DNA of 64,000 bases from Ruegeria atlantica (GTDB taxonomy: Bacteria > Pseudomonadota > Alphaproteobacteria > Rhodobacterales > Rhodobacteraceae), in the NCBI RefSeq assembly GCF_001458195.1, contig NZ_CYPU01000021.1, forward strand, positions 1 to 64,000. The letters are read 5' to 3'. Below, one piece after another: positions 36,543 to 46,026 of this stretch. A model generated the notes under the pieces. That model did no database searches. It had not been told where the DNA came from and saw nothing but the letters and a program-made list of their open reading frames with translations. The translations under genes were made by a program, and so were the position numbers. Each line of letters begins with the position of its first letter. Position 1 is the stretch's first letter.

Positions 36543-36632
36543 GAATTTTTCTCCGACATATAACCTGCAAAACGACTATATTGATTCTAATAGTGCATTG
36601 AAATAGTTGTGAAAGTAGTGATGAAGGCGCTT

Positions 36633-36679
36633 GCCTTCCAAGCTGATGAAGCGGGTTCGATTCCCGCCGCCCGCTCCAA
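36633..36679 (+). repeat. 47-bp direct repeat, copy 2: tRNA-Gly 3' fragment
   Basis: An exact copy of tRNA-Gly from the anticodon arm to CCA, without any 5' half: the sequence before it (GTGATGAAGGCGCTT) cannot form the D arm or acceptor 5' strand. It is therefore a fragment, not a second gene, and marks the far edge of a former insertion or a partial duplication. Confidence 0.75.
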
Positions 36680-36805
36680 ATCAGCCCTAAAATTCTGCGT
36701 CAAATAGCCCTTTTATGTTGGGTCATATATTGTGGTGCTTGACCCGGCTTGCCGTGGCCGCCAAGAAGCGAACACTTAAGTGCGAAAAAGACGTAAGGGC
36801 CAATT

Positions 36806-38626
36806 ATGGCGAACTCTGCCTCAGCCACGCCTAAGGGCAAACCTGCACCCGGCGCCACGGAAGAGCGTGCTGGATCGCGGAAGATAGGCGTTCTGTCGTC
36901 TCTCTGGCCATTTATGAAGCCGTATCGGGCCCTGATGACGGGTGCGGTATTGGCGCTGGTGTTGACGGCCAGCATGACGCTAACCCTGCCACTTGCGGTA
37001 CGCCGAGTAGTCGACAATTTCCGAATTGAAGATGGCGAACTGCTGGATTGGTACTTTCTGGCGGCACTGGGCATTGCCGCGATTTTGGCGGTGGGAACTG
37101 GCATCCGCTATGCGCTGGTCACCCGGTTGGGTGAGCGCGTTGTGGCCGATATCCGCAAGGCCGTGTTTAACCGCGTCATAGGAATGAGCCCTGAGTTCTA
37201 CGAAAGAGTCATGACCGGAGAGGTTCTCAGCCGTATCACCACGGACACGACCCTGATTCAGTCTGTGCTGGGATCGTCCGTATCCATTGCCTTGCGCAAT
37301 ATGCTTTTGTTCGCGGGCGGTTTGGTTCTAATGCTGCTGACTTCGGCCAAGCTAACAGGTTTGGTGCTTTTGCTGATCCCGGTGGTGGTGGTGCCGATAC
37401 TTGTTCTGGGGCGTCGTCTGCGGGTCCTCAGCCGCGAAAACCAGGACTGGATCGCGGCCTCGTCGGGCAACGCGGGAGAGGCACTGAGCGCGGTGCAAAC
37501 CGTTCAGGCCTTTACGCATGAAAAAGCCAGCCGGAAGCAATTCGGCGATATGACTGAAACCTCTTATGCGGTTTCTCTTCGGCGTATTCAAACGCGCGCC
37601 GTAATGACGGTAATCGTTATCTTCCTTGTATTTTCGGGCATCGTCGGCGTGCTGTGGATGGGGGCAAACGACGTTCGCAACGGCGTGATGACCGAAGGTG
37701 TTCTGATCCAGTTCGTGATCTACTCAATCATCATGGCCGGCTCTGTCGCCGCCCTCTCTGAGATTTGGAGCGAGCTGCAACGTGCAGCCGGCGCGACCGA
37801 GCGTCTGGTGGAATTGCTGAATGCGCAGGATACCGTGATTGATCCGGACAAGTCAGCATCGCTGCCTACACCTGTTCGGGGCGAGATCCGTTTTGAGGAT
37901 GTGATCTTCCACTATCCGGCCCGTCCGGATGTGGTGGCGTTGGACCATCTGACCCTGTCGATTCAACCGGGTGAAACCGTGGCTTTCGTTGGTCCATCGG
38001 GCGCAGGCAAAACGACGGTCATCCAGATGATCCAGCGGTTCTACGATCCGGACGCCGGCCATGTCAGCCTGGATGGCGTTGACCTGCGTGACCTCGACCG
38101 ATCCGATTTCCGGCAGCACATGGCATTGGTGCCCCAGGACCCGATCATCTTTGCAGCCTCGGCCCGCGAGAATATTCGGTTCGGGCGCCTGGACGCCTCG
38201 GATGCAGAGGTCGAGGCCGCCGCGCGCGCAGCTGCGGCACATGAGTTCATTTCGAAACTGCCCGAAGGGTATGACAGCTTCGTCGGGGAGCGTGGTGTGA
38301 TGCTGTCGGGTGGTCAGAAACAGCGCATCGCGATTGCCCGTGCGATCCTGCGAGATGCGCCGGTTCTGCTGCTGGACGAGGCGACTTCGGCCCTGGATGC
38401 CGAAAGCGAACGCGCGGTTCAGGGCGCGGTTGACCAGATGCGCGCCGGGCGCACCACACTGATCGTGGCCCACCGTCTGGCGACGGTCAAAAAGGCGGAT
38501 CGGATCGTTGTGATGGAAGCCGGTCAGATCGTGGCCCAAGGCACGCACGAGGATCTGGTCGTTCAGGATGGCCTGTATGCCCGTCTGGCGCGCCTGCAAT
38601 TCACCGACGGAGTTGCGGCAGAATAG
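36806..38626 (+). CDS. ABC transporter, exporter type with fused membrane and ATPase domains
   Basis: A 606-residue half-transporter of the MsbA/LmrA type; two copies would form one pump. Residues about 30-320 are six membrane helices (LMTGAVLALVLTASMTLTLP and others). The ATPase follows with Walker A GPSGAGKTT, Q-loop LVPQDPIIF, signature LSGGQKQRIAIARA, Walker B VLLLDEATSALD and the switch His in IVAHRLATV. AAGGG lies upstream of the ATG. The substrate (lipid, peptide or drug) cannot be told. It is the first gene after the tRNA boundary. Confidence 0.92.
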   Translation: MANSASATPKGKPAPGATEERAGSRKIGVLSSLWPFMKPYRALMTGAVLALVLTASMTLTLPLAVRRVVDNFRIEDGELLDWYFLAALGIAAILAVGTGIRYALVTRLGERVVADIRKAVFNRVIGMSPEFYERVMTGEVLSRITTDTTLIQSVLGSSVSIALRNMLLFAGGLVLMLLTSAKLTGLVLLLIPVVVVPILVLGRRLRVLSRENQDWIAASSGNAGEALSAVQTVQAFTHEKASRKQFGDMTETSYAVSLRRIQTRAVMTVIVIFLVFSGIVGVLWMGANDVRNGVMTEGVLIQFVIYSIIMAGSVAALSEIWSELQRAAGATERLVELLNAQDTVIDPDKSASLPTPVRGEIRFEDVIFHYPARPDVVALDHLTLSIQPGETVAFVGPSGAGKTTVIQMIQRFYDPDAGHVSLDGVDLRDLDRSDFRQHMALVPQDPIIFAASARENIRFGRLDASDAEVEAAARAAAAHEFISKLPEGYDSFVGERGVMLSGGQKQRIAIARAILRDAPVLLLDEATSALDAESERAVQGAVDQMRAGRTTLIVAHRLATVKKADRIVVMEAGQIVAQGTHEDLVVQDGLYARLARLQFTDGVAAE

Positions 38627-38780
38627 CCTGACGTCGGGGAAGTCAGTTTTACGCCGCTGCGTAATTCTACAAAATTGGGCGTGGCCCCTCTAACCCGTCG
38701 CTTGCACCTGCGGGGTTTTGCTTCCATCTTGTTTTGGAAAAAACCGCGCAAGACGCGGGAGAAAAACAGGGAGGAGTCAC

Positions 38781-40670
38781 ATGGCCTTTGTGGGTTTGGA
38801 AGACAAGGCGAGAATGGAGCAGGAAATGTCGTGGGAGGATCGGGATGTTCCGGTCACTTTCCACCAGTTGCTGTCACGCACAGCAGGCAAATTTCCGAAC
38901 AGTGATGCGGTCAGCTTTCAGCTCATGTCTGGTCCGACAGAAAAGGCCGAGACTCTGACGTGGTCGCAACTGCTTGGCAAAGTCAATCAGGCAGCGAACC
39001 TGTTCCGGTCTTTGGGTGTCGGTGAGAAAGACGTGGTGGCATATGTGCTGCCCAACTGCAACGAAACGCTGGTCACCATGATGGGCGGTGCAGTCGCAGG
39101 GATCGTGAACCCGATTAACCCGCTGCTAGAGCCCGAGCAGATCGCCGCAATCCTGCGCGAAACCGGTGCCAAAGTGGTTGTGACATTGAAGTCCTTCCCC
39201 AAAACGGATGTGGCGCAAAAGGTCGAAGAGGCGGTGCGCCACGCGCCCAACGTCAAAACCATTCTCGAGATTGACCTCAACCGCTATCTGACGCCGCCAA
39301 AATCCTGGCTGGTGCCGTTCCTGCGTCCAAAGATGGGCGACAAGGAAAAACTGGCCCATGCGGATTACAAGAACTTCAATAAAGAACTGGCCAAGCAGCC
39401 TACGACGCTGACTTTCGAAGACAGTAAGGAAGATCGCGTTGCCTGCTTTTTCCACACCGGCGGCACAACGGGCATGCCGAAGGTCGCGCAGCACAAATAC
39501 TCGGGCCTTATCTACAACGGCTGGCTGGGGAACACTCTGTTGTTCTCGGACGAGGACGTGATCATGTGCCCGCTGCCCATGTTCCACGTTTTTGCCGTAC
39601 ACGTGATCATGATGGCTGCTGTATCGTCGGGCGCCCATGTGGTCTTCCCAACGCCTGCGGGATATCGCGGCGACGGTGTTTTCGACAATTTCTGGAAATT
39701 GATTGAGCGCTGGAAAGTAACGTTCATCATCACCGTACCCACAGCGATTGCTGCCAAGATGCAGCGCCCCGTAGATGCGGACATCTCAAGCGTAAAGACG
39801 GCGTTCTCAGGTTCAGCGCCTTTGCCCGTCGAACTGTTCCGCAGGTTCGAAGAAGCGACCGGTGTGACCATCGTGGAAGGCTATGGGCTAACCGAAGCCA
39901 CCTGCCTGGTGTCCTGCAACCCGGTGGACGGGGAAAAGAAGATTGGCTCGATCGGTATTCCGTTCCCCTATACGGATGTGAAAATCCTGCAGGATGGTCC
40001 GGACGGACCAAAGGAATGCGCCGCAGATGAAATCGGCGAGATCTGCATCTCGAACCCCGGGGTCTATGCCGGCAATACCTATACCGAGGCGGATAAGAAC
40101 GTAGGTCTTTACCACTTCGACAAATACCTGCGCACAGGTGATCTGGGACGCTTTGACGGGGACGGCTACCTGTGGATCACAGGTCGTGCCAAGGACCTGA
40201 TCATTCGCGGTGGTCACAACATTGACCCGGCCGAGATCGAAGAAGCTCTGCTGGGGCACGATGCTGTCGCGTTTGCCGGTGCCATCGGGCAGCCTGACGC
40301 CTATTCGGGCGAGGTGCCCTGCGCCTTTGTCGAACTGGTCGATGGAGCCTCGGTCACCGAGAAAGAGCTGATGGAGTATTGCAATGTGCATGTCCATGAA
40401 CGCGCGGCACAACCCAAACACATGACCATTCTGGACGAGCTGCCCAAAACTGCCGTCGGAAAGGTCTTTAAGCCTGAGCTTCGCAAACAGGCGATCACGC
40501 GTATCTATAACGGCGCGTTGGAAGAGGCTGGTCTTGAGGCACGGGTCATTTCGGTCATCGACGATAAGAAACGCGGACTCGTTGCGCAGCTTGACGCGAA
40601 GGGTTCCGCAGAGGACGATGTCAGCAAGGTGCTGGGATCGTTCACCCGGCCGTGGGAGTGGGCTGCCTGA
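38781..40670 (+). CDS. Acyl-CoA synthetase (AMP-forming)
   Basis: A 629-residue member of the ANL adenylating family, activating a carboxylic acid with ATP and CoA. The phosphate loop is FFHTGGTTGMPKVAQ, the adenine-binding part is GYGLTEATCL, and later motifs are YLRTGDLGRFDGDGYLWITG, RAKDLIIRGGHNIDP and the acyl-transfer lysine in ELPKTAVGKVFKPELR. GGGAGGAG precedes the ATG at 38781. It is 12 bases from the esterase gene. The acyl substrate is unknown; the length is about 80 residues more than typical short-chain enzymes. Confidence 0.9.
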   Translation: MAFVGLEDKARMEQEMSWEDRDVPVTFHQLLSRTAGKFPNSDAVSFQLMSGPTEKAETLTWSQLLGKVNQAANLFRSLGVGEKDVVAYVLPNCNETLVTMMGGAVAGIVNPINPLLEPEQIAAILRETGAKVVVTLKSFPKTDVAQKVEEAVRHAPNVKTILEIDLNRYLTPPKSWLVPFLRPKMGDKEKLAHADYKNFNKELAKQPTTLTFEDSKEDRVACFFHTGGTTGMPKVAQHKYSGLIYNGWLGNTLLFSDEDVIMCPLPMFHVFAVHVIMMAAVSSGAHVVFPTPAGYRGDGVFDNFWKLIERWKVTFIITVPTAIAAKMQRPVDADISSVKTAFSGSAPLPVELFRRFEEATGVTIVEGYGLTEATCLVSCNPVDGEKKIGSIGIPFPYTDVKILQDGPDGPKECAADEIGEICISNPGVYAGNTYTEADKNVGLYHFDKYLRTGDLGRFDGDGYLWITGRAKDLIIRGGHNIDPAEIEEALLGHDAVAFAGAIGQPDAYSGEVPCAFVELVDGASVTEKELMEYCNVHVHERAAQPKHMTILDELPKTAVGKVFKPELRKQAITRIYNGALEEAGLEARVISVIDDKKRGLVAQLDAKGSAEDDVSKVLGSFTRPWEWAA

Positions 40671-40682
40671 CCGGGAGGAAAC

Positions 40683-41606
40683 ATGGATTATGAACGTCTG
40701 ATTGATGAAGAGACTTGGGCGTTCATAAAACGAACGGCTGAAAGCTATCCCGATGATGCGGTCGAACAGTCGATCGAGGATCAGCGCCGGGTGTACGACA
40801 CGATGTGTCGCGACTTTCGCCAACCCCGCCCGCAGGGGGTCGAGACTGAGGACAGGCAGGCATTTGGCGTGCCTGTCCGTGTCTACAATGCGGGTCAGCC
40901 GACGCGAACCGTCACTTATTTTCATGGTGGTGGATTTGTTGTTGGAGGTCTGGACAGCCACGATGATGTTTGCGCCGAGATCTGCGCGCAGACCGGATAT
41001 CGGGTTGTGGCCGTGGACTACCGTCTGTGTCCCGAACATGTCCACCCGGCGCAGTTTCAAGACAGCTGGAATGCGACAAACTGGGTGGCGCAGGAATTCG
41101 GCGACCCGATTGTCCTTGCGGGTGACAGTGCCGGTGGCAACCTGGCGGCCGCAGTCGCCCAATACGGACGAGGTAAGTTGGACCATGTGCTGGGTCAGGT
41201 CCTGATCTACCCCGGTTTGGGTGGTGACAGCACGAAAGGGTCGTATATAGAGCACGCCCACGCGCCGCTTTTGACGCTGGATGAGATTCAGTTCTACGAA
41301 AAAGTGCGTTGTGGTGGTGATGTCCCGCAAGATGATCCGACCTTCGCGCCGCTTCACGACACAGATTTCTCGGGTCTTCCGCCGACCGTAGTGGTGACTG
41401 CAGATTGTGATCCGCTGCGGGATGATGGTGGCGCTTATTGCGACAAGGTTTCCGCCGCCGGAGGGCAAGCGCATTGGATCAACGAGCCGGGCCTCGTTCA
41501 CGGCTATCTGCGCGCGCGTACCAGTGTTAAGCGCGCTGCAGACAGTTTTGAGAGGATTTCGGTCGCGATCGAGGCGTTGGGTCAGCAGATCTGGCCCTAC
41601 GACTGA
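40683..41606 (+). CDS. Alpha/beta hydrolase, hormone-sensitive-lipase family esterase
   Basis: A 307-residue esterase. The oxyanion motif HGGG (TYFHGGGFVVGG) and the nucleophile Ser149 in LAGDSAGGNLAA are clear; the acid Asp is in TADCDPLRDD and the His in GLVHGYLRA. It is cytoplasmic, with no signal peptide. The ribosome site GGGAGG lies upstream of the ATG and the gene is cotranscribed with the acyl-CoA synthetase, so it may release the acid that the synthetase activates (inference). Confidence 0.9.
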   Translation: MDYERLIDEETWAFIKRTAESYPDDAVEQSIEDQRRVYDTMCRDFRQPRPQGVETEDRQAFGVPVRVYNAGQPTRTVTYFHGGGFVVGGLDSHDDVCAEICAQTGYRVVAVDYRLCPEHVHPAQFQDSWNATNWVAQEFGDPIVLAGDSAGGNLAAAVAQYGRGKLDHVLGQVLIYPGLGGDSTKGSYIEHAHAPLLTLDEIQFYEKVRCGGDVPQDDPTFAPLHDTDFSGLPPTVVVTADCDPLRDDGGAYCDKVSAAGGQAHWINEPGLVHGYLRARTSVKRAADSFERISVAIEALGQQIWPYD

Positions 41607-41610
41607 TCTC

Positions 41611-42447
41611 TCACTTCAGGAACGGTTTCGCCTTCATCGTTTCGGCAATGGGCGCACCCATCCGGTTCAGGATCGTGGGCGCCAGCCGTAGCTGGTCGAT
41701 CACCGTGTCGACCTCGGGGCCTTCCGCGTCGCCAAAGTAGTACAGTGCCGTTTCCTGTTGCAGCGGGCTGCGCCCGCCGTGATGTCCGCGTTCGTCCTGA
41801 CCGTGATCGGCGGTCACGATGACCTCATAGCCTAGTTGCCGCCAACGCGGGATGAATGGTGCCAACATCTCATCCGCGACGAAACAGGCGTGGTCCATCT
41901 CCTCGCAATCATGGTAGAAACGGTGCCCCATACTGTCCAATGTGCAGGCATGCAGCAGGCCGTAATCCAGCCCATGACGCAGGCAAAGGTTGGTCAGAGT
42001 GGCATAGAGATCCACGTCAGACGGGGTCATCTGATTGGCTTTGCCATAGCCGGTCATGGTGTGAAAGCGGCCGTGGTTGATTGTCTTGCTCTCAGGCTCA
42101 TCATATTCGATGTCGCGGACGTAATCGAACGGGTGACGGTTGAAGAACTGCGACCAATAGCTGTGGGTGACCGCACCGGTTACACCACCAGCTTCACGGA
42201 CCTGGCCAAAGACGTCCTTATGGCCTAGGCGAAAGACATTACCGTTGCCGGTACAGCCATGCTCCTGTGGTGTGACACCGGTGTGGATCGAGGCATAGCA
42301 GCTGGCGGATGTGGACGGCAAAACAGCGCGCAGTTTCCACACGCGCGCCTCACCGCTGTCGACCCAACCTTCAAGGTTACCGAACAACCGTCGGAAATTG
42401 CGCCACGGAACACCGTCCAGGATGATAAGGAGTAGTTTGCGGTCCAT
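41611..42447 (-). CDS. Type I phosphodiesterase/nucleotide pyrophosphatase-like alkaline phosphatase-fold protein
   Basis: A 278-residue metal-dependent phosphohydrolase. It begins DRKLLLIILDGVPWRNF (metal Asp), has the nucleophile region LPSTSASCYASIHTG, and later metal-binding HACTLDSMGHRFYHD and VIVTADHGQDERGHHGG. These are hallmarks of the alkaline phosphatase superfamily. The natural substrate is unknown. ATG 42447 is chosen; an upstream frame to 42549 lacks the conserved start. It lies just after the dipeptide transporter on the same strand but behind a terminator. Confidence 0.85.
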   Translation of the reverse strand: MDRKLLLIILDGVPWRNFRRLFGNLEGWVDSGEARVWKLRAVLPSTSASCYASIHTGVTPQEHGCTGNGNVFRLGHKDVFGQVREAGGVTGAVTHSYWSQFFNRHPFDYVRDIEYDEPESKTINHGRFHTMTGYGKANQMTPSDVDLYATLTNLCLRHGLDYGLLHACTLDSMGHRFYHDCEEMDHACFVADEMLAPFIPRWRQLGYEVIVTADHGQDERGHHGGRSPLQQETALYYFGDAEGPEVDTVIDQLRLAPTILNRMGAPIAETMKAKPFLK

Positions 42448-42530
42448 GTCTTTGGCCTTTTGAATAAATATTTCTGGCGACCCTAGGGGATTCGCGATCA
42501 GGGCTCTGCCCGTTCGCGCCCCCAATAGCA

Positions 42531-42577
42531 AAATCCCGACACCTGTCATCGAACAAGGCGCCGGGATTTCAATTTTT
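42531..42577 (-). terminator. Terminator after the dipeptide transporter operon
   Basis: AAATCCCG (42531-42538) pairs with CGGGATTT (42562-42569). On the minus strand the stem is followed by TTTTG, and on the plus strand a T-run (42573-42577) also follows, so it could work both ways. It lies 30-75 bases after the ATPase stop. Confidence 0.55.
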
Positions 42578-42605
42578 CACTTACCTGTCACGGAAAGGGC
42601 AGGGG

Positions 42606-44243
42606 TCAGTTTCCGGCGCTTTCCATTTTGCGGTGGGCAACGACCTCTTCCAGCCAACCCAGATGCATCTCGGGGACGGAACTGAGCAGCAGGTCGGTAT
42701 AGTCGTCGAACGGCGGGCTCAGCACCTCGCTTTTCGACCCATAGCGAACCACGCGACCCTGATACATCACCGCGATACTATCGCTGATCGCGCGCACCGT
42801 CGCCAGATCGTGGGTGATGAACAGGTACGCCACATCCTCGATCTTCTGAAGGTCCAGCAGCAGTTTCAGGATGCCGTCCGCAACCAGTGGATCAAGTGCC
42901 GAGGTGACTTCGTCACAGATGATCATCTTGGGCTTGGCCGCCAGTGACCGCGCGATACAGACACGCTGTTTCTGACCACCTGACAGTTCCGCCGGATAGC
43001 GGTCCATGTACTTTTCGCCCAGTTCGATCTCATCCAACAGCTCGATGATCCGCTTGCGTTTTTCGGCACCGCGCATGTTGAAGTAAAACTCCAGCGGGCG
43101 TCCGATGATCGTACCAACAGTCTGGCGTGGGTTCATTGCCACGTCGGCCATCTGGTAGATCATCTGCAATTCACGCAGGTCTTCGCGGCTGCGGCCCTTC
43201 AGATCACCACTAAGCTTGCGGCCAGCAAAGGTGATTTCACCATCGCGCGGCGGCAGCAAGCCTGTGATCACCCGCGCCAGTGTCGACTTGCCCGAACCGG
43301 ATTCACCGACAACCGCCAGTGTCTGCCCCGGGTGAAGCTCGACATTGACGTTGTGTAGCACGTCAAAATTCAAACCCTTGTAGCGCGCGGTAATACCTTC
43401 GACGCTCAATACCGATTCCGGTGTGGGTTTTTTCTCTTCGTGCTCGATCGAGCGGACCGAAACCAGCGCCTTGGTATACTCTTCCTGCGGGTTGTTGATG
43501 ATCTGGTCGGTATTGCCATACTCGACCGTATTGCCCATCCGCAGAACCATGATGTCATCACTGACCTGAGCAACAACGGCGAGGTCATGCGTGATGTAGA
43601 GCGCAGCCACGCCGGTATCGCGAATGGCCTCTTTAATCGCCATCAGAACGTCGATCTGAGTGGTCACATCCAGTGCTGTGGTCGGTTCATCAAACACCAC
43701 AAGATCAGGCTCGGGGCACAGCGCCAGCGCCGTCATGCAACGCTGTAGCTGACCGCCCGAGACCTGGTGAGGGTAACGATCACCGATATTGTCCGGATCA
43801 GGCAGTCCTAGCTTGGCGAACAGTTCCCGGGCACGGCCTTCGGCCTCTTTACGCGAAAACTTCTTATGTTCGACCGCCGCTTCGACCACCTGATCCATGA
43901 TCTTCTTCGCCGGGTTAAACGACGCGGCCGCGGATTGCGAGACATAGGCAACTTCGCCCCCACGCAGATTGCGGATATCGCTATGCGAGGTTTTCAGAAT
44001 GTCGCGCCCGTTGACCCAGACTTCGCCACCGGTCAGTTCGACGCCACCGCGGCCATAAGCCATAGACGCCAGACCGATGGTCGATTTACCGGCACCGGAT
44101 TCACCGATCAGCCCCAACACCTTGCCGCGTTCGAGGTCAAAGCTGACCCCGTGCACGATTTCGATGTCATGGGGCTTTTCGCCGGGCGGATAGACGGTCG
44201 CGCCAATCTTGAGGTTGCGGACCTTGAGAAGGGTATCACTCAT
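42606..44243 (-). CDS. Dipeptide/oligopeptide ABC transporter, fused double ATPase (DppD-DppF)
   Basis: A 545-residue protein with two complete ATPase domains. The first has Walker A GESGAGKST, signature VSGGQLQRCM and Walker B LVVFDEPTTALD; the second has GESGSGKST, LSGGQKQRVCIARS and MIICDEVTSALD. In Escherichia coli these are separate DppD and DppF proteins; fusion is common in alphaproteobacteria. It drives the permease pair encoded next (44240-46011). Start overlaps the preceding permease stop (ATGA). Confidence 0.92.
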   Translation of the reverse strand: MSDTLLKVRNLKIGATVYPPGEKPHDIEIVHGVSFDLERGKVLGLIGESGAGKSTIGLASMAYGRGGVELTGGEVWVNGRDILKTSHSDIRNLRGGEVAYVSQSAAASFNPAKKIMDQVVEAAVEHKKFSRKEAEGRARELFAKLGLPDPDNIGDRYPHQVSGGQLQRCMTALALCPEPDLVVFDEPTTALDVTTQIDVLMAIKEAIRDTGVAALYITHDLAVVAQVSDDIMVLRMGNTVEYGNTDQIINNPQEEYTKALVSVRSIEHEEKKPTPESVLSVEGITARYKGLNFDVLHNVNVELHPGQTLAVVGESGSGKSTLARVITGLLPPRDGEITFAGRKLSGDLKGRSREDLRELQMIYQMADVAMNPRQTVGTIIGRPLEFYFNMRGAEKRKRIIELLDEIELGEKYMDRYPAELSGGQKQRVCIARSLAAKPKMIICDEVTSALDPLVADGILKLLLDLQKIEDVAYLFITHDLATVRAISDSIAVMYQGRVVRYGSKSEVLSPPFDDYTDLLLSSVPEMHLGWLEEVVAHRKMESAGN

Positions 44244-45058
44244 CCCCGGCCTCCTTTCAGCGATGTGGTACGGTTCAGAACCCAGTCAGCTACAAGGTTG
44301 ACCGAGATGGCGAGCGTCGCGATGGCGACAGCGGGGTATAGGGCCGCGCCGATGCCATAGACGATCCCGTCCTTGTTTTCCTTCACGATGCCGCCCCAGT
44401 CCGCCAGCGGTGGCTGGACGCCCAGACCCAGGAACGACAGGGTCGAGATGAACAGAACCATAAAGATGAACCGCAGCCCGAATTCAGCCACCAGAGGCGA
44501 CAGAGCGTTTGGCAGGATTTCCCGGAAAATGATCCAGCGCCGACCTTCACCGCGCAGCTTTGCGGCTTCGACATAGTCCATCACGTTGATGTCCACGGCG
44601 ACCGATCGAGAAAGTCGGTAAGGACGTGTGGCGTCCAACAGCCCCATCACAAGGATCAGGATCGGAACGGTCACCGGAACAATCGCCAGGATAACCAGTG
44701 CCAGGATCAGCGTTGGGATCGACATGATCAGGTCAACCATCCGGCTAAGCGCCTGGTCAGCCCAACCACCCAAAACCGCAGCCAATAGGCCCAGAGAGGT
44801 GCCAGTGATAAAGCTGAGGATCGTAGCCATCGCAGCGATAAAAATGGTCGTGCGACCACCATAGATCATGCGTGTCAGCAGATCGCGCCCGATGTTGTCC
44901 GTGCCCAGCAGATGCTCGGCGCTTGACGGTTCCCACACATCACCGACCACTTCAGCCATTCCGTAGGGGGCGATCAGTGGGGCTGCGATGGCTATGAAAA
45001 AGTACAGTCCGGTGAAAAACAGACCAACGGCGGCCGAAACAGGAATGTTCTTCATCAT
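44240..45058 (-). CDS. Dipeptide/oligopeptide ABC permease (DppC-like)
   Basis: A 272-residue inner-membrane permease with about six helices. It has the DppC-type opening (LLGTDNIGRDLLTRMIYGGR) and the EAA loop that contacts the ATPase (YVEAAKLRGEGRRWIIFREI, then LPNALSPLVAE). Ends in LGLGVQPPLADWG. Overlaps the genes on both sides by 4 bases, showing tight translation coupling. Confidence 0.92.
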   Translation of the reverse strand: MMKNIPVSAAVGLFFTGLYFFIAIAAPLIAPYGMAEVVGDVWEPSSAEHLLGTDNIGRDLLTRMIYGGRTTIFIAAMATILSFITGTSLGLLAAVLGGWADQALSRMVDLIMSIPTLILALVILAIVPVTVPILILVMGLLDATRPYRLSRSVAVDINVMDYVEAAKLRGEGRRWIIFREILPNALSPLVAEFGLRFIFMVLFISTLSFLGLGVQPPLADWGGIVKENKDGIVYGIGAALYPAVAIATLAISVNLVADWVLNRTTSLKGGRG

Positions 45059-46011
45059 TTCGGATGCCTCAGTCTTGGGTTGGCAAGGATAGACACAATA
45101 TCGGCAACCATGTTGAGCCCGATATAGACCGCGGCAAAGACGACACCGCAGGCCAGAACGACTGGCACGTCACGCTTGGTCACCGAATCCACCAGATATT
45201 GCCCCATGCCGGGATATACGAACACCACTTCGACAACGACGACGCCCACAACCAGATAGGCCAGGTTCAACATCACAACGTTGACAATGGGGGAAATCGC
45301 GTTGGGAAACGCGTGGCGCGCAATGACCTGAAAATTCGAGAGGCCTTTCAGTTCAGCCGTTTCGATATAGGCCGACTGCATCAGGTTCAGGATCGCAGCG
45401 CGGGTCATTCGCATCATCTGCGCCAGCACTACCAGTGTCAGAACGAAGGCAGGCAGGGCGATGGCATTGAGCTTTTGCCCGAAGGACATTGTGTCGTTGA
45501 TCATTGCGAGTGAGGAGAACCAGCCCAGTTTCACTGAGACGAAGTAGATCACCACGTAACCGATCAGGAATTCCGGGATTGAAACCGTTGTCAGGGTGAT
45601 TGCAGAAATCAGTTTGTCAGGCCAGCGGTTGCGGTACCGAACGGCCAGAAGGCCCAGAAAGATAGCAAGCGGCACGGATACGACGGCTGCAGCACAAGCC
45701 AGAAACAGGGTGTTGCCCAAGCGCTTTCCGATGCTTTCTGCGATGTCGAGTTTGTTGGTCAAAGACTGACCCAGATCGCCCTGCAGGATGCCGCCCAACC
45801 ATTCGAAATATCGGGTTAGAGCGGGACGGTTGAGGCCCATTTCCTCGCGCAGGTTTGCCAGCGCCTCGGGGGTTGCGGATTGGCCAAGGACCGCTTGCGC
45901 AGCGTCCCCAGGCAGGGCTTCGGTGAGGCCGAAAATCAGAGCCGATGCACCGAAGAGAAGCAGGAGTCCCAGCGCAAGGCGCTGGGAAACCAGTTTGATG
46001 ATAGGATGCAT
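45055..46011 (-). CDS. Dipeptide/oligopeptide ABC permease (DppB-like)
   Basis: A 318-residue permease with six helices. The N-terminal HPIIKLVSQRLALGLLLLFG and LPGDAAQAVLGQSATPEALA are DppB hallmarks; the ATPase-contact loop is YIETAELKGLSNFQVIARHA. Forms the channel with the DppC-like protein. Starts 15 bases after the binding-protein stop. Confidence 0.92.
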   Translation of the reverse strand: MHPIIKLVSQRLALGLLLLFGASALIFGLTEALPGDAAQAVLGQSATPEALANLREEMGLNRPALTRYFEWLGGILQGDLGQSLTNKLDIAESIGKRLGNTLFLACAAAVVSVPLAIFLGLLAVRYRNRWPDKLISAITLTTVSIPEFLIGYVVIYFVSVKLGWFSSLAMINDTMSFGQKLNAIALPAFVLTLVVLAQMMRMTRAAILNLMQSAYIETAELKGLSNFQVIARHAFPNAISPIVNVVMLNLAYLVVGVVVVEVVFVYPGMGQYLVDSVTKRDVPVVLACGVVFAAVYIGLNMVADIVSILANPRLRHPK

Positions 46012-46026
46012 TATCCGTGGGCCCTA

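Noticed and set aside
36633..36679. A second tRNA-Gly gene
   Set aside because: Only the anticodon-to-CCA half is present; the 5' acceptor strand and D arm are missing, so it cannot fold as a tRNA.
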